From NCBI RefSeq assembly GCF_000250675.2, contig NC_018681.1, positions 4,216,001 to 4,280,000 of the forward strand: DNA of 64,000 bases, given 5' to 3'. A program made the position numbers and the translations under genes. Positions 1 through 8,633 of this stretch are shown piece after piece. Positions within the stretch are counted from its first letter, which is position 1. Each line of letters opens with the position of its first letter. The notes under the pieces were generated by a model. It did no database searches. It was not told where the DNA came from and worked only from the letters and a program-made list of their open reading frames with translations. This DNA comes from Nocardia brasiliensis ATCC 700358. GTDB lineage: Bacteria; Actinomycetota; Actinomycetes; Mycobacteriales; Mycobacteriaceae.

Positions 1-1536
1 GGCCTGGCGGGGCTCACCCTGTCCAGGCAGCTCAAGCGGACCATGCCCGAACTCTCGGTGCTGGTGCTGGAACGCACCGGCGGCGATATCCCCGACGGCG
101 CGTACAAGGTGGGGGAGGCGACCGTCGAAGGCGGCGCGCACTACTTCACCGAACAGCTCGGCCTCACCGGCTATTTCAACAAGCACCACCTGCACAAGCT
201 CGGACTGCGCCTGTTCTTCGGCGACCAGCACGGTCCCTTCGAGGCACGGCCGGAGATCGGCGCGCGCCGGTTCGCCCGGGTGCCGTCGTATCAGATCGAC
301 CGCGGCATCTTCGAGCGCGATCTGCGCCGTGGCGCAAAGGATCTCGGCATCGACCTGATCGAACAGGCCAAGGTCGTCGACGTGGATCTGGCGCAGGGCG
401 ACGACGATCACGTGATCACCTACGAGGTGGCCGGTGGGGAGGAGCGCTCGGTGCGGGCGCGCTTCGTCGCCGACGCCTCGGGGCGCGGCAAGTTGATCCA
501 GCGCAAGCTGGGCCTCGGTGCGCCGAGCCCGCACAAGATCAACGCGGCCTGGTGGCGGTTGCGCGGCGAGTACGACGTGGAGGAGATGGCGGGACCGACC
601 AGCCCCACCTGGCGTCCGAAAACCCAAGAGCGCCGGTGGTTCTCGACCAACCACCTGATGGGCACCGGCTACTGGGTGTGGATGATCCCGCTGTCGTCGG
701 GCAACACCAGCATCGGCATCGTCACCGACGAGCGCTACCACCCGTTCCGCACGTACTCGACCGAAACCAAAGCGCGGCAGTGGATCGCCGAGCACGAGCC
801 GACGCTGGCGAAGTTCACCGAGCAGGCCGAGCTGCTCGACTTCCTGGTCCTGCGCAACGCGAGCTACAGCTCTACGCAAGCGTTTTCGCACAACCGGTGG
901 GCCTGTGTCGGTGAGGCGGCGGTCTTCCTGGACGCGTTCTACAGCCCGGGCTCGGACTACATCGCCTACACCAACACGATCACCACCCGGCTCATCGAGC
1001 TCGACCGCAAGGGCAGGCTGACCGAGGACGTAGCCCAGTCCTACAACCGGTTGCTGCTCGAGGACCTGTGGCCGAACTACCTGCAGATGTATCACGACAA
1101 CTACAGCATCTTCGGGCACGCGCCCGCCATGTTCACCAAGGTGATGTGGGATACCTCGTTCTACTGGGCGCTGCCCTCGCAGATGCTGTTCCGCGGGCTG
1201 CTCACCAGCCCGGACGCGGCGGCGGAGTTCCATCCGATCGCGTCGCGGTTCTTCGGCATCCAGTCGCGTATGCAGGCGAACTTCCGGGCCTTCGCGGCGC
1301 AGGCGCCGCAGCCGGAGAAGTACCTGTTCGTCGAATACAGCAAGGTGCCGATCTGTGCGCAGTTGCATCTGGACCTGCTGACCGACAAGACCGCCACGCA
1401 GACCTTCGCGGATATGCGGCGCAATGTGGACCGCTTGGAAGCGTGGGCGGATTCGTTCGAACAGGAAATCGCCACCAGGATCGACCTGCCGCAGCGGGAT
1501 CCGGCCGAGGCGGCGCTGCAGGCGACGGCGCAGTAG
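1..1536 (+). CDS. Flavin-dependent halogenase-like FAD oxidoreductase, 5' end cut by window
   Basis: The reading frame is open from base 1, so the true start and the N-terminal GxGxxG loop lie outside; the first visible residues (GLAGLTLSRQL) read as the tail of that FAD-binding fold. About 511 residues are visible. The motif GEAT (visible residues 38-41) and WVWMIP (225-230) match the WxWxIP signature of flavin-dependent halogenases and related monooxygenases. A lysine at visible residue 66, in HKLGLRLFF, falls about where the catalytic Lys of PrnA-type halogenases sits, so halogenation is possible but not proven. Such enzymes use FADH2 from a separate reductase; none is adjacent. It is the first visible gene of an operon with an SDR, an acyl-CoA synthetase, a hydrolase and a thioesterase, which suggests an acyl-type substrate (inference). 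Confidence 0.8.
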   Translation, partial: GLAGLTLSRQLKRTMPELSVLVLERTGGDIPDGAYKVGEATVEGGAHYFTEQLGLTGYFNKHHLHKLGLRLFFGDQHGPFEARPEIGARRFARVPSYQIDRGIFERDLRRGAKDLGIDLIEQAKVVDVDLAQGDDDHVITYEVAGGEERSVRARFVADASGRGKLIQRKLGLGAPSPHKINAAWWRLRGEYDVEEMAGPTSPTWRPKTQERRWFSTNHLMGTGYWVWMIPLSSGNTSIGIVTDERYHPFRTYSTETKARQWIAEHEPTLAKFTEQAELLDFLVLRNASYSSTQAFSHNRWACVGEAAVFLDAFYSPGSDYIAYTNTITTRLIELDRKGRLTEDVAQSYNRLLLEDLWPNYLQMYHDNYSIFGHAPAMFTKVMWDTSFYWALPSQMLFRGLLTSPDAAAEFHPIASRFFGIQSRMQANFRAFAAQAPQPEKYLFVEYSKVPICAQLHLDLLTDKTATQTFADMRRNVDRLEAWADSFEQEIATRIDLPQRDPAEAALQATAQ

Positions 1537-1548
1537 CGAGCGAGGAGA

Positions 1549-2475
1549 GTGGCGAACTTGACCGAATTCGAAGGCCGGGTAGCGATCATCACCGGCGGCA
1601 GTCGCGGTATCGGCAAGGCCCTGGCCCTGGCGCTGGCGCGCCGGGGCACCGCGGTCGTCATCGCGGCGAAGACGATGGAAAGCGGTGGCCGGCTACCCGG
1701 TAGCGTGCCCGACACCGTGCGCGAGATCGAGGCGCTCGGTGCGCGTGCGCTCGGCCTGCGCTGCGATGTGCGCGACGACAAGGATCTGCAGAACGTCGTC
1801 GAGCGGACGGTGGCCGAATTCGGTCGAGTCGACTTTCTCGTGAACAACGCGGGCGCGATGTGGATTCAAGCGGTCGAGGCCACCCCGCAGAAGCGGTACG
1901 ACCTCGTGATGAGCATCAACTCCCGCGCACCGTTCCTGCTGGCGAACTATTGCATTCCGCATATGCGCAAAGGCAACTGGGGACACATCATCAACCTCAG
2001 TCCGCCGCTGGACCCCGACGTGCTCGAGCATGTCGGTGGGAAGGTCGCCTACATGGCGTCCAAGCTGAACGCGACGCTGCTCGCGTTCGGCTTGGCCCAG
2101 GAGCTGGCGGGCACGGGGATCGCGTGCAACGCGATCTGGACCCGCACCCTCATCGGCACGCTGGCGACGCAGAACCTCGGCCTCGGCAGCCCCGAGGACT
2201 GGCGCACCGAGGACATCGTCGTCGACGCCATCTTGGCTGTGCTGGAACAGGATCCGGCGAAGTTCACCGGCAACGCGCTGGTGGACGACGAGATCCTGGC
2301 GCGGTTCAAGGGCATCGACGATCTGTCGCGCTACCGGATGGTGCCCGAACACGAGCCGACGCCGATGACGTGGGAGCGCTGGGATCGGCTCGCCGACGAA
2401 GCGCGGCAGCAGTATTTCGCCGCCGTGCTGGCCGCCGATCCGGCCGCCGCCGCGAAACTGTCGGGAGGCGCGTAG
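1549..2475 (+). CDS. Short-chain dehydrogenase/reductase, HSDL2-like
   Basis: A 308-residue NAD(P)-dependent SDR. The cofactor loop TGGSRGIG is at residues 15-22, NNAG follows the usual beta-4 strand, and the catalytic Tyr168 and Lys172 lie in YMASK; the serine of NLSPP is the likely third catalytic residue. The insertion after the cofactor loop (KTMESGGRLPGS) and the overall pattern resemble the HSDL2 branch, whose members act on lipid-like or acyl substrates. The GTG start is preceded by GAGGAG at 1542-1547. It lies 12 bases after the halogenase-like gene and 2 bases before the acyl-CoA synthetase gene, so the three are co-transcribed. Its likely role is redox adjustment of an acyl or keto intermediate; the exact substrate cannot be read from sequence. 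Confidence 0.88.
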   Translation: MANLTEFEGRVAIITGGSRGIGKALALALARRGTAVVIAAKTMESGGRLPGSVPDTVREIEALGARALGLRCDVRDDKDLQNVVERTVAEFGRVDFLVNNAGAMWIQAVEATPQKRYDLVMSINSRAPFLLANYCIPHMRKGNWGHIINLSPPLDPDVLEHVGGKVAYMASKLNATLLAFGLAQELAGTGIACNAIWTRTLIGTLATQNLGLGSPEDWRTEDIVVDAILAVLEQDPAKFTGNALVDDEILARFKGIDDLSRYRMVPEHEPTPMTWERWDRLADEARQQYFAAVLAADPAAAAKLSGGA

Positions 2476-2477
2476 CC

Positions 2478-4268
2478 GTGTCGTTGACCCAACGCATCCG
2501 GTCGTACGGGGTTCTCGCGCGGGGCATGCTCGAAGGTGCGGGCTCGAATCGTACGCTGGCGCTCGAGTTCGAGCGGCGCAGCGGGCGCCCCGAGCACGCG
2601 ACGCAACCCTTTCTGCTGTACGCCGACGAGCGGTTCGACTACGCGGAGGCCAATCGCCGGGTCAACCGGATCGCCCACGCGTATCGCGAAGAAGGCCTGA
2701 GCAAGGGTGACGTGCTCGCCCTGCTGATGGAGAATCGGCCGGAGTTCATCTGGCACTATCTGGCGGCGGGCAAGCTCGGTGTCGTCGTGGCCTTCATCAA
2801 CACGCAGACCCGTGGCGACGGTTTGGTGCACGCGCTCTCGGCGTGCGGCGCTAAGCAGCTGACCGTCGGTTCGGAATGTCTGCCCGCGTTTCTCGCCGTG
2901 CGCGACCGGGTACCGGCCGAGCTGGTCGACCGCTGCCGGGTGGACAAGGACAAAAAGGCTTCGGCGGCAGGCGATGTCGCGGGACTGGTGCGGTTCGTGC
3001 CGAGCGAGATCAGCACCGATCCGCCCGAGACGGCGCTGCATTCGCTCGCCGACACCGGCGCCTACATCTTCACCAGCGGCACGACCGGCCTGCCCAAGGC
3101 CGCGGTGATGAGCTACCAGCGGTTGACCTCGGTCGGCCGGGTCACCGGTGCGTTGGCGTGGCGGCTGGAGCCGGGAGACGTGATCTACAACTGTCTTCCG
3201 CTGTTCCACACCAACGCGCTGGTGATCGCGCTGTCGAGTGTGATCGCGCACGGCTGCACACTTGCATTGGGGCGCAAGTTTTCCGCGAGTGCGTTCTGGC
3301 ACGACATGCACCGTTTCGAGGCGACCGGGTTCAACTACATCGGTGAGATGTGCCGCTACCTGATCAACACCGCCCCGACGGAATACGATGTCGGACACCG
3401 GGTCCGGGTGATCGTCGGCCAGGGACTGCAAGCCGATGTGTGGGCGACGCTGCAGGCGCGGTTCGAGATCCCCCGGATCGTCGAGCTGTACGCCTCGACC
3501 GAGGGCAACATCGCGACGCTCAATCTCTCCGGTGCGGTCGGCTCGGTCGGCAAGCTGCGCCTCGGCGGCAGGCTGGCGAAATGGGACTTCGATCGCGACG
3601 ATTTCGCCCGCGACGGCACTCGTCTGGTCGATTGCCGTCCCGGTGAGGTCGGGGTGCTGCTCGGGCCGATTCGCAAGCGCACCCCGTTCGGCGGCTACCG
3701 GGACGAACACGCCACGCGCGCAAAGGTTGTCACCGATGCCTTCCGGGACGGCGACGCGCTGTTCAACACCGGCGACATGTTCCGGATCGACGCCGAGAAG
3801 AATCTGTTCTTCGTCGACCGGCTCGGCGACACCTTCCGCTACAAGGGCGAGAACGTGTCGACCACCGAGGTGCAGGAGCAGCTCGTGCGCTGGCCCGGCA
3901 TCGCCGCGGCCAACGTCTACGGCGTGCGCGTGCCCGGACGCGAAGGCCGGGCCGGCATGGCGGCCATCGTGCTGGCTCGTGGCTCACGCTTCGACGGCGT
4001 CGAACTCGCGTCGTATCTCGACGCGGTACTACCCCCTTACGCACGACCGGTTTTCATTCGCGTGTGTCCGTCGCTGGAAACCACGGCGACGCTGAAGCTG
4101 GCCAAACTCGCGCTGCAACGGGAAGGTTTCACGCCACGGGACGGGGAGCCCATCTATATCCGCGATGCGGGGGACGCCGCCTACCAGGAGCTGACGCCGC
4201 AGCGCTACGCGGCGATCATGCGCGATGAGCGGGCGTCGGTGACCTTGGAAAGAACTGAGGGCCAATGA
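2478..4268 (+). CDS. Long-chain acyl-CoA synthetase, FadD6/FATP-like
   Basis: A 596-residue member of the ANL adenylating superfamily. It activates a carboxylic acid as acyl-AMP and then, in this branch, transfers it to CoA. The P-loop SGTTGLPK lies near residue 198, ELYASTEGN is the A5-type motif, and DRLGDTFRYKGENV is the hinge/A8 region typical of the FATP/very-long-chain branch, to which mycobacterial FadD6 belongs. The frame is open far upstream, but GTG at 2478, right after the SDR stop, gives the expected N-terminus (SLTQRIRSYG). The stop overlaps the next start in ATGA. It probably supplies an acyl-CoA to the chemistry of this operon; chain length is unknown. Confidence 0.9.
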   Translation: MSLTQRIRSYGVLARGMLEGAGSNRTLALEFERRSGRPEHATQPFLLYADERFDYAEANRRVNRIAHAYREEGLSKGDVLALLMENRPEFIWHYLAAGKLGVVVAFINTQTRGDGLVHALSACGAKQLTVGSECLPAFLAVRDRVPAELVDRCRVDKDKKASAAGDVAGLVRFVPSEISTDPPETALHSLADTGAYIFTSGTTGLPKAAVMSYQRLTSVGRVTGALAWRLEPGDVIYNCLPLFHTNALVIALSSVIAHGCTLALGRKFSASAFWHDMHRFEATGFNYIGEMCRYLINTAPTEYDVGHRVRVIVGQGLQADVWATLQARFEIPRIVELYASTEGNIATLNLSGAVGSVGKLRLGGRLAKWDFDRDDFARDGTRLVDCRPGEVGVLLGPIRKRTPFGGYRDEHATRAKVVTDAFRDGDALFNTGDMFRIDAEKNLFFVDRLGDTFRYKGENVSTTEVQEQLVRWPGIAAANVYGVRVPGREGRAGMAAIVLARGSRFDGVELASYLDAVLPPYARPVFIRVCPSLETTATLKLAKLALQREGFTPRDGEPIYIRDAGDAAYQELTPQRYAAIMRDERASVTLERTEGQ

Positions 4269-5065
4269 CACTCGAAGAAACCTACGAGCGGGCCGAGGCG
4301 CCGCTGGCCATCGAACGCTCCGGTACCGGCCCGCCGATCGTGCTGGTGCACGGTGGGATGCCCGCGCCGATGACCTGGGCCGCCCAGCAGGAGCTCGCGC
4401 AGCGCTGGTCGCTGATCGTGCCGAGCCGGCGCGGATTTCCGCCGAGCCCGGCCGCGCGGTGGCAGGACTTCCGCGCCGACGCGGATGATTTGGCGGAACT
4501 CATCACGGAAGTGCCTGGGGGAGTGCACCTCATCGGCTTTTCGTACGGTGGTATCGGCGCCCTGCTGGTGGCCGAGCGGCTGCCGCACCTGGTGCGGTCG
4601 CTGACCGTGATCGAGGCGCCGCTCTGGAACGCCGCGGCCGAGGACGAGTACGTCCGCGAGCTGGCCGACCTGTCCGATCAATACGCGCAGCACCCGGACG
4701 ACGCGGAGGCCGAGCGAAAGTTCTTCGCGGTGGCCGGTGTGGATCCCGCGATGCTCGCCGATGTGGGCGAAGAGGTCCGGCACGCGCTGGAATTCGGACG
4801 CAAGCTGCGTTCACCGCGCGAAGCCGAACCCCGATTCGAAACGATCGCCGAGGCGGGCGTACCGGTGCTGGTGTGCTCCGGCGAGCACAACCCCGCCCTC
4901 GAACGGGTCTGCGATGCGGTAGCCGCCCACCTCGACGCGCAACGGGTCCACCTGCCCGGTGCGGGTCATGCCGTCCAACATGCCCCCGGATTCAACACGA
5001 TGCTGGAAACATTTCTGACAGCCGCGGAACAGAGCCGCGGCAATGGACGAGGAGGCACCAAATGA
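4265..5065 (+). CDS. Alpha/beta hydrolase
   Basis: A 266-residue alpha/beta-hydrolase fold protein without a signal peptide. VLVHGG near residue 28 provides the oxyanion-hole region, Ser93 in GFSYGG is the nucleophile and His235 in GAGHAV the catalytic histidine. Its ATG start overlaps the synthetase stop, and its own stop overlaps the start of the thioesterase gene, so translation is coupled on both sides. In this setting it is likely an esterase, thioesterase or C-C hydrolase of the pathway. The family is too broad to choose a substrate. Confidence 0.85.
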   Translation: MTLEETYERAEAPLAIERSGTGPPIVLVHGGMPAPMTWAAQQELAQRWSLIVPSRRGFPPSPAARWQDFRADADDLAELITEVPGGVHLIGFSYGGIGALLVAERLPHLVRSLTVIEAPLWNAAAEDEYVRELADLSDQYAQHPDDAEAERKFFAVAGVDPAMLADVGEEVRHALEFGRKLRSPREAEPRFETIAEAGVPVLVCSGEHNPALERVCDAVAAHLDAQRVHLPGAGHAVQHAPGFNTMLETFLTAAEQSRGNGRGGTK

Positions 5066-5538
5066 GTGATGACGCAACGATTCACGGCCATGAGAAGGTG
5101 CTCGAGTACACGGTCGAGCTCTTTCGCAGCTTCACCCCGCCCGGCGTGACCCTGCAGCTGCCGCCGCCCTCGGCGAAGGAAATGGACATGCAGTTCGAGG
5201 AGTACGTGCCGGGCACCTCGTTGACCGCGACGGTGGCGGCGCCGCCCAGCTATGCGAACGCCGTCGGCATCGTGCAGGGCGGGTTCCTGTCCGCCATGTT
5301 CGACAACCTCATCGGCCCGCTCAGCTACCTGACCGCGCGCGGCCCGACGACGACCCTGGAACTGACGACGCACTTCATGCGCCAGACGTTCCCCGGGCAG
5401 CGGCTGCGGCTGACCGCCGTGGTGCGCAAGGCAGGGCGCACGGCGATCTATCTTGCCGCGGAAGCGCATAGCGAGGACGGAAAGCTGGTGGCGACAGCGG
5501 TGTCCACGGTTCAAGTTCTGTCGATGCCGACTCCGTAG
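5062..5538 (+). CDS. PaaI-type hotdog thioesterase
   Basis: A 158-residue single hotdog domain. The central stretch GIVQGGFLSAMFDN (about residues 72-85) is the PaaI-type helix with the catalytic Asn/Asp region, so the protein should hydrolyse acyl-CoA thioesters, acting as a tetramer in known relatives. The frame is open upstream of the true start; ATG at 5062 is chosen because it overlaps the hydrolase stop in ATGA and follows GGAGG at 5050-5054. It is the last gene of the operon and a strong terminator follows. With the acyl-CoA synthetase upstream it forms an activation/release pair. Confidence 0.88.
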   Translation: MSDDATIHGHEKVLEYTVELFRSFTPPGVTLQLPPPSAKEMDMQFEEYVPGTSLTATVAAPPSYANAVGIVQGGFLSAMFDNLIGPLSYLTARGPTTTLELTTHFMRQTFPGQRLRLTAVVRKAGRTAIYLAAEAHSEDGKLVATAVSTVQVLSMPTP

Positions 5539-5544
5539 TCGACG

Positions 5545-5572
5545 GTCCACCTTCGCCACGGCGAAGGTGGAC
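5545..5572 (+). terminator. Rho-independent terminator of the first operon
   Basis: A perfect 13-bp inverted repeat (5545-5557 with 5560-5572, GTCCACCTTCGCC and its complement) closes a very tight hairpin, and CCTTTCT follows. It begins 6 bases after the thioesterase stop. Confidence 0.85.
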
Positions 5573-5594
5573 ACCTTTCTCAGCGAGGTTAGCG

Positions 5595-7010
5595 ATGCCC
5601 TCATTGCTCGAAGTCACAACACATTTCTTTCTGCAGGTCGCGATCATTCTCGTGACCTGCCGCCTGCTCTGGCCGCTGTTCCAGCGGCTCGGCCAGGTCC
5701 AGGTGGTGGCGATCATGGCCGCCGGCTTCGTTTTGGGGCCATCGGTTTTCGGCCTGATCTGGCCGACGGGGCAGGAGTGGCTGTTTCCCACGACGCTGGC
5801 GGTGGGCGGGTCGTCGATCACGCACCCGAACCTCACGGCCATCTATGTCGTCGGCCAGCTCGGGCTGGTGCTGTACATGTTCTTGGTCGGCGCCTCGTTC
5901 AAGCTCGACATTCTCCGATCACATCTGGGCAAGGCCGGAGCCACCTCGCTGGCCGGCATCTCGGTGCCGCTGGTGCTGGGCGGATTGGTCGGCGTATGGA
6001 TGGTGAGCCAGGGCGAATACTTCACCGAGAAGGTCGGCACCTGGCAGGGCGGGTTGTTCGTGGCCTCGGCGGTGGCCATCACCGCGTTTCCGATGCTGGC
6101 CTGGATCATCTACGCGTCGGGTCTGCTGAACACCCGGCTGGGCACCATGTCGCTGTCGTGCGCCGCGGTGGACGACGCCTGCGCCTGGGTGCTGCTGGCT
6201 ACCGTGGTCGCGACGACGAAGGACAGCATGTCGGGCGCGGTGCTCGCGATCGGCGGCGGCCTGGGTTATCTGGCGTTCATGGTCGTCGTGGCGCGTCCCG
6301 CCTTGAAGCGGCTCGAGAGCTGGACCCCGAGTAGCGGTGACACCGAACGCAGCGGTGGTATTCCCATCGTTCCGCTCACGGTTGTCCTGCTGGTCGTGCT
6401 GCTGGCGAGCTGGTTCACCGACTACGTCGGGATCTACTCGGTGTTCGGCGCGTTCGTCGCGGGCACGGTGATGCCGCGCGGCAAGTTGCTCGACGTCATC
6501 CGGGACCGGTTCGAACCCCTGGTGGCCTATCTGCTGCTGCCCGCGTTCTTCATCTACTCGGGCCTCAACACCAAGCTCAGCCTGATCTTCGATCCGAAGG
6601 TGCTGCTGGTCGCGGTCATCGTGATGATCGTGTCGTTCGCCAGCAAGTTCGGCGCGATCGGCCTGGTGGCCCGGTGGCAGGGGATGAGCTGGCGGGAGGC
6701 GGGCGCGATGGGGGCGCTCGCCAACGCACGCGGTTTGATGGAGCTGATCCTGCTCAATATCGGCCTCACCGCCGGTCTGATCTCGGGCCAGCTCTACACG
6801 ATCCTGGCGCTGATGACGATCGTGACGACCTTCGTCGCCACACCGGTGATGCGGATGTTCGAACGCAGCGGATGGAAGCACGGCGTCGTGTTCGGCCCGT
6901 CTGGTGAGGAGAGCCGCGAGTCACTCCAGACCCGAATACCGGAACCGACCCGAATACCCGAGCAGGCGTTGCGGCACCAGCGGGTCGACGCGGCCGACGG
7001 CCCGCCATGA
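5595..7010 (+). CDS. Cation:proton antiporter, Kef/CPA2 type
   Basis: A 471-residue, very hydrophobic protein with about twelve predicted membrane segments. The segment ITAFPMLAWIIYASGLLNTR followed by SCAAVDDACAW is the diagnostic core of CPA2 antiporters, with the paired Asp residues of the ion site in VDDA. There is no C-terminal RCK/TrkA domain, only a short charged tail from about residue 430. It should exchange H+ for K+ or Na+ across the cytoplasmic membrane. The stop overlaps the ATG of a LuxR-type regulator gene, so the two are coupled. Its place between two biosynthetic operons may be chance, or it may support pH or resistance homeostasis (inference). Confidence 0.88.
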   Translation: MPSLLEVTTHFFLQVAIILVTCRLLWPLFQRLGQVQVVAIMAAGFVLGPSVFGLIWPTGQEWLFPTTLAVGGSSITHPNLTAIYVVGQLGLVLYMFLVGASFKLDILRSHLGKAGATSLAGISVPLVLGGLVGVWMVSQGEYFTEKVGTWQGGLFVASAVAITAFPMLAWIIYASGLLNTRLGTMSLSCAAVDDACAWVLLATVVATTKDSMSGAVLAIGGGLGYLAFMVVVARPALKRLESWTPSSGDTERSGGIPIVPLTVVLLVVLLASWFTDYVGIYSVFGAFVAGTVMPRGKLLDVIRDRFEPLVAYLLLPAFFIYSGLNTKLSLIFDPKVLLVAVIVMIVSFASKFGAIGLVARWQGMSWREAGAMGALANARGLMELILLNIGLTAGLISGQLYTILALMTIVTTFVATPVMRMFERSGWKHGVVFGPSGEESRESLQTRIPEPTRIPEQALRHQRVDAADGPP

Positions 7011-7729
7011 CCGTCGGGTTCGGCTCGGATCAGGAGAGCCAGGTGCGCACCGGTCGCCGCCGCCCGGTCGAATGGTGCAGTTCCAGTGTCGTGCCACGGC
7101 GCAGTCTGCTCGTCGCGTCCGATTTCCCGTTCGCCCGAACGGATTTCGAGAACGCGGTGGCCGTACACGACGGCTTCGCCCTGGCGGGCACGTGCTCCTG
7201 GCGGGAGGTGGTGGATCGGTCCGCGCGGTTGCGTCCCGACGTGATCGTGCTGGACGCCTCGGTGGCGCGGCTCGGTGGGCTGGCCGCGACCGTGGCGCGG
7301 CTGCGGGATACGGATCATCCGCCGATGATCACGCTGCTGGTGGAACACGGCGCCGCCAAGGCGGATATCGAACAGGTCGACGCGGTGGTGGCCAAGGACC
7401 GCGGCGTGCTGGCGGTGCTGGAGGTGCTGGAGGTGCTGATCTCGGGTGCGGTGCTGGCGATGGCGCCGCAGCCGAGTCGGATGCACAGCGGATTGGCGAT
7501 GGATTACAAGGCGCGCCAACGCCTTTCCACGCTGACCAAGCGGGAGCGGGAGATCCTGCGGCTGGTCGTGGACGGGCTGTCCAACCGAGAGGTCGGCTCT
7601 CGGTTGTTCATCAGCCCGGACACGGTGAAGGAGTACGTCAGTCGTATTCTCGCGAAGCTCGAGGTGACCAGCCGGATCGAGGCCGCGGTGGCCGCGGTCC
7701 GCGCGGAGTACGACAGTGGCGACTGGTAG
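7007..7729 (+). CDS. LuxR/NarL-family response-regulator-like transcription factor
   Basis: A 240-residue two-domain regulator. Residues about 28-140 look like a receiver domain (SLLVASDF, then PDVIVLDAS with the candidate phospho-acceptor Asp, and a Lys in VVAKDRG). Residues about 175-232 are a GerE-type helix-turn-helix (LTKREREIL, LSNREVGSRLFIS, VKEYVSRILAKL). The acidic pair of the receiver is incomplete, so it may be atypical and independent of phosphorylation. No histidine kinase gene is nearby. It is translationally coupled to the antiporter gene (ATGA) and ends just before the convergent peptidase gene. It is a candidate regulator of Region A. Confidence 0.85.
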   Translation: MTVGFGSDQESQVRTGRRRPVEWCSSSVVPRRSLLVASDFPFARTDFENAVAVHDGFALAGTCSWREVVDRSARLRPDVIVLDASVARLGGLAATVARLRDTDHPPMITLLVEHGAAKADIEQVDAVVAKDRGVLAVLEVLEVLISGAVLAMAPQPSRMHSGLAMDYKARQRLSTLTKREREILRLVVDGLSNREVGSRLFISPDTVKEYVSRILAKLEVTSRIEAAVAAVRAEYDSGDW

Positions 7730-7745
7730 CCGGTGGGTGCGTGCC

Positions 7746-8621
7746 CTACTGCGCCGCCGCGGCGACCGAGCGAATGGCGTCGGTCACCGTCGCCAACGCC
7801 ATGAGGCGCACCAGATCGACGTCGGCATCGACGGAACCCGTTGCGGCGGCTATGAATCCGTCGCCGTCGAAGCGGCCGTGCGGTGGCGTGAGGGCGCGCG
7901 AGAGACCGTCGTGCGCGCCCTGCGCGACGATGTGGCAGCCGACCTTGTCCAGCTTGGCGTTGGTGATCACGGTGCCGATGGTGGTGTGCATCCGCGCCGC
8001 GGACGCCGCGGAGATGACCAGATCCAATTGCGTGACCGAATCCAACGCGATCTCCGCGGCGCCGTCGTCGATATCGCCGAACGCGTTGACCACACAGAGC
8101 GCGCCGACCACGAGATCGTTCCAGCGCCGTTCGATGTAGGCGAGGCCGCCCGCCCGGCGGGCGCCCGGCCCGCGCCAGTGCCCGGTGTAGGCGCCGGTGC
8201 CCGCCCCCACGCGGCCGGCGAGCACCTGCTCACCGGTGGTCGCGTGCGCCGCGGCGTAACCGCGCTCGGCGGTCGGGCGCGCCTTGGGATCGCCTGCGCT
8301 CAAATCGAACAGGGCGAGGGCGGGTACGATCGGTACCTTCCCGCCGGGCGTCGGCACGCCGCGATCGTGCTCCTCGAGATAGCGCATGACGCCGTCCGCG
8401 GCGGCGAGGCCGAACGCGGAGCCGCCGGTCAGCACCACCGCGTCGATGAACGGCACGGTCTTGTCCGGTGCCAGCACCTCCAATTCTCGGCTGGCCGGCG
8501 CCCCGCCGCGCACCTCACAGGATGCGACGGTGCCCTCCGGCAGGATCAGCACCGTACATCCGGTTTCCCCGTGCGGATCGGACCAGTGCCCGACCCGTAC
8601 GCCGGGAATGCTTATCGTCAT
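7746..8621 (-). CDS. P1-family (DmpA/NylC-like) self-processing peptidase
   Basis: A 291-residue protein of peptidase family S58/P1, which includes DmpA L-aminopeptidase, beta-peptidyl aminopeptidases and nylon-oligomer hydrolase. These are made as precursors that cleave themselves to expose an N-terminal Ser or Thr nucleophile. TGGSAFGL (about 65-72) and GAGTG (about 139-143) are family signatures. HTTIGTVITNAKL aligns with the processing site, giving Thr213 as likely nucleophile, with His before it where NylC has Asn. ATG at 8621 is preferred over GTG at 8627 because GAGG stands 5 bases upstream. It is the last gene of the panC operon, 12 bases after the Ntn-hydrolase. Beta-amino acid amides are known substrates in the family, which is striking beside a PanC. 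Confidence 0.85.
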   Translation of the reverse strand: MTISIPGVRVGHWSDPHGETGCTVLILPEGTVASCEVRGGAPASRELEVLAPDKTVPFIDAVVLTGGSAFGLAAADGVMRYLEEHDRGVPTPGGKVPIVPALALFDLSAGDPKARPTAERGYAAAHATTGEQVLAGRVGAGTGAYTGHWRGPGARRAGGLAYIERRWNDLVVGALCVVNAFGDIDDGAAEIALDSVTQLDLVISAASAARMHTTIGTVITNAKLDKVGCHIVAQGAHDGLSRALTPPHGRFDGDGFIAAATGSVDADVDLVRLMALATVTDAIRSVAAAAQ

Positions 8622-8633
8622 ACCCACCTCAGC

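Noticed and set aside
1860..2477. Long upstream extension of the acyl-CoA synthetase frame
   Set aside because: It overlaps the SDR gene in another frame and encodes no synthetase residues; GTG at 2478 gives the normal family length.
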